The notes under the pieces were generated by a model, which did not search any database, was not told the DNA's origin, and worked only from the letters and a program-made list of their open reading frames with translations. Positions 4,984 through 5,719 of a stretch of 5,719 nucleotides of DNA are shown piece after piece. The stretch is from Candidatus Omnitrophota bacterium (lineage in GTDB: Bacteria; Hinthialibacterota; Hinthialibacteria; Hinthialibacterales; JAKPRU01): NCBI GenBank assembly GCA_029570205.1, contig JAKQSI010000020.1, positions 1 to 5,719 on the forward strand, written 5' to 3'. The position numbers and the translations under genes were made by a program. How positions within the stretch are numbered: the first letter of the stretch is position 1; each line of letters begins with the position of its first letter.

Positions 4984-5517
4984 ATGAACGACTATCTTCA
5001 TCCGAATCGGATCGCAGCTGAATACAACGCAACCCACATTAACTTGAAGACGATGAACCCGATTATTCCGATGTTGTCTGAATGCCTGGAACTGCTACAG
5101 GGACCAAGGCCGGCACGAAAACCCGGCGATCCCGATCCGAAAACGTTGCGGCGCATGAGCGAAATTAGCCGGACAACGACGTTGCGGTCTCAGATCGAAG
5201 CCGAACGCGATCCGCAGAAACGCTACAAGTTGGAAATGGAGCTATTCGACCTGGAGACCGGCATCGGCATGAACGTTAAAAAACCGATTCCGCCCACGAC
5301 CGATCCGCTTATGTCGGGCACGACCGTTCAGGTGAAAACCGTTGACGGAAGGCCGGTAGTCGAGGTTTGTTTGATGGCGGAGGTATCCGGGAAGGCGCAA
5401 CCTGCAAGGGTCTTGCTTGATAGCCGAACGATTGTCGAACTCCTGAAGGCCGGGCGACAGGCGTTGCGCTTGCACGGGGAACAGACCGGGGATCAGGAAT
5501 GCGCCAAGTGGCTTTGA
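4984..5517 (+). CDS. Hypothetical 177-residue protein upstream of the terminase
   Basis: I do not recognise this protein. ATG 4984 is chosen because AGGCGG (4970-4975) lies eight bases upstream; the alternative GTG 4975 has its purine-rich site only two bases away. Residues 22-40 form a helix (PIIPMLSECLELL). Residues 41-55 are Pro/Lys/Asp-rich. Residues 56-92 are a charged helical stretch. Residues 113-147 look like a beta-rich unit (TTVQVKTVDGRPVVEVCLMA), followed by a final helix (SRTIVELLKAGRQALRLHG, 148-166). It has no membrane segment or clear catalytic motif. It is the last gene before a 110-bp gap, directly ahead of the terminase small subunit, so it may belong to the late replication or early packaging module. 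Confidence 0.75.
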   Translation: MNDYLHPNRIAAEYNATHINLKTMNPIIPMLSECLELLQGPRPARKPGDPDPKTLRRMSEISRTTTLRSQIEAERDPQKRYKLEMELFDLETGIGMNVKKPIPPTTDPLMSGTTVQVKTVDGRPVVEVCLMAEVSGKAQPARVLLDSRTIVELLKAGRQALRLHGEQTGDQECAKWL

Positions 5518-5519
5518 CC

Positions 5520-5539
5520 GGGCCGGTAGGGGGGGTGGG
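5520..5539 (+). other. G-quadruplex-type motif
   Basis: Four runs of three Gs occur with loops of 6, 1 and 1 bases (GGG at 5520, 5529, 5533 and 5537), which meets the usual G3 N1-7 rule. It starts three bases after the stop of the 177-residue gene and lies in the transcribed-sense strand. Whether it folds is unknown. Confidence 0.4.
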
Positions 5540-5552
5540 CACTTTTCTGGAA

Positions 5553-5568
5553 GTTCTGTCAGCAGAAC
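5553..5568 (+). repeat. Short hairpin before the terminase gene
   Basis: GTTCTG (5553-5558) and CAGAAC (5563-5568) form a perfect 6-bp stem around a TCAG loop. No T run follows directly (the next is at 5611-5616), so it is a weak terminator at best and may be an RNA or protein-binding structure. Confidence 0.4.
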
Positions 5569-5571
5569 CGT

Positions 5572-5601
5572 TTGACCGCCAACTTTGCGTACCGTCAAAA
5601 T
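5572..5601 (+). promoter_or_regulatory. Candidate promoter for the terminase gene
   Basis: TTGACC (5572-5577) matches the -35 consensus at 5 of 6 bases, and CAAAAT (5596-5601) matches -10 at 4 of 6, with an 18-bp spacer. A dyad TTTGAC (5571-5576) and GTCAAA (5594-5599) covers both boxes and could be an operator. This would let packaging genes be switched separately from replication. It was found by eye and is uncertain. Confidence 0.3.
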
Positions 5602-5627
5602 TCTGAAACCTTTTTTCGAGGTAGATC

Positions 5628-5719
5628 ATGGCAAGACCGAAAACACCGTCGAACGTCTTGAAACTCAGGGGCACGTATCGCCGGGATCGGGATTCCGGCG
5701 GCAAGATCGAACCGGAACC
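5628..5719 (+). CDS. Phage terminase small subunit, P27-like (N-terminal fragment)
   Basis: The first 30 codons are visible before the window ends. The opening MARPKTPSNVLKLRGTYRRD is characteristic of P27-type phage terminase small subunits and their relatives, which begin with a basic Pro/Thr segment and an LRGT or LRGN motif followed by a charged, Pro-rich stretch (KIEPEP here). The protein recognises phage DNA and hands it to the large terminase for packaging. GAGGT (5618-5622) lies five bases upstream of ATG 5628. The gene follows a 110-bp gap with a possible own promoter. The rest of the protein and any large subunit lie outside the window. Confidence 0.72.
   Translation, partial: MARPKTPSNVLKLRGTYRRDRDSGGKIEPE

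Noticed and set aside
5553-5616. Intrinsic terminator after the 177-residue gene
   Set aside because: The hairpin at 5553-5568 is over 40 bp from the T run at 5611-5616, so the two do not form one terminator.

Overview
The window looks like the replication-to-packaging part of a temperate phage, or of a phage satellite, in a moderately GC-rich bacterium. The evidence is a one-direction run of short, tightly packed or overlapping genes with Shine-Dalgarno sites; an AlpA/excisionase-type regulator; a phage-type primase-helicase; a phage-type ParB-domain protein; and, at the right edge, the start of a P27-like terminase small subunit. The host cannot be named from this sequence.

Layout. Positions 1-440 hold the tail of a probable DNA-binding protein gene and a 77-residue orphan gene, closed by a strong intrinsic terminator (about 474-520). 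A control region of about 140 bp follows. It leads into a small winged-helix AlpA/Xis-like gene (687-905), then a 613-residue zinc-finger/Toprim/RecA-fold primase-helicase ending in a helix-turn-helix (921-2762). Positions 2769-2993 hold a dense array of TGGAACA/TGTTCCA heptamers with large dyads and an AT-rich gap flanked by two evenly spaced triplets. This is the most striking feature and looks like a replication origin. The array runs into the start of the next gene. That gene (2865-3410) and the following one (3410-3913) share a domain and are probably an ancient tandem duplication. After them come a ParB-domain protein (3916-4278), a PC4/p15-like single-strand-binding candidate (4275-4508), a 41-residue helical protein (4541-4666), a charged helical 95-residue protein (4691-4978) and a 177-residue orphan (4984-5517). 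A 110-bp gap with a G-quadruplex motif and a possible promoter precedes the terminase gene (5628 onward, cut by the window edge).

How it may work together (inference). The AlpA-like protein would control excision or expression of the replication operon. The primase-helicase would load at the heptamer array next to its own gene, perhaps through its C-terminal helix-turn-helix. The PC4-like protein could handle single-stranded DNA, and the ParB-domain protein is a second candidate for an array-linked partner. The order regulator, primase-helicase, origin, small genes, TerS fits both a normal prophage and a PICI/P4-like satellite; the sequence to the right of the window would decide.
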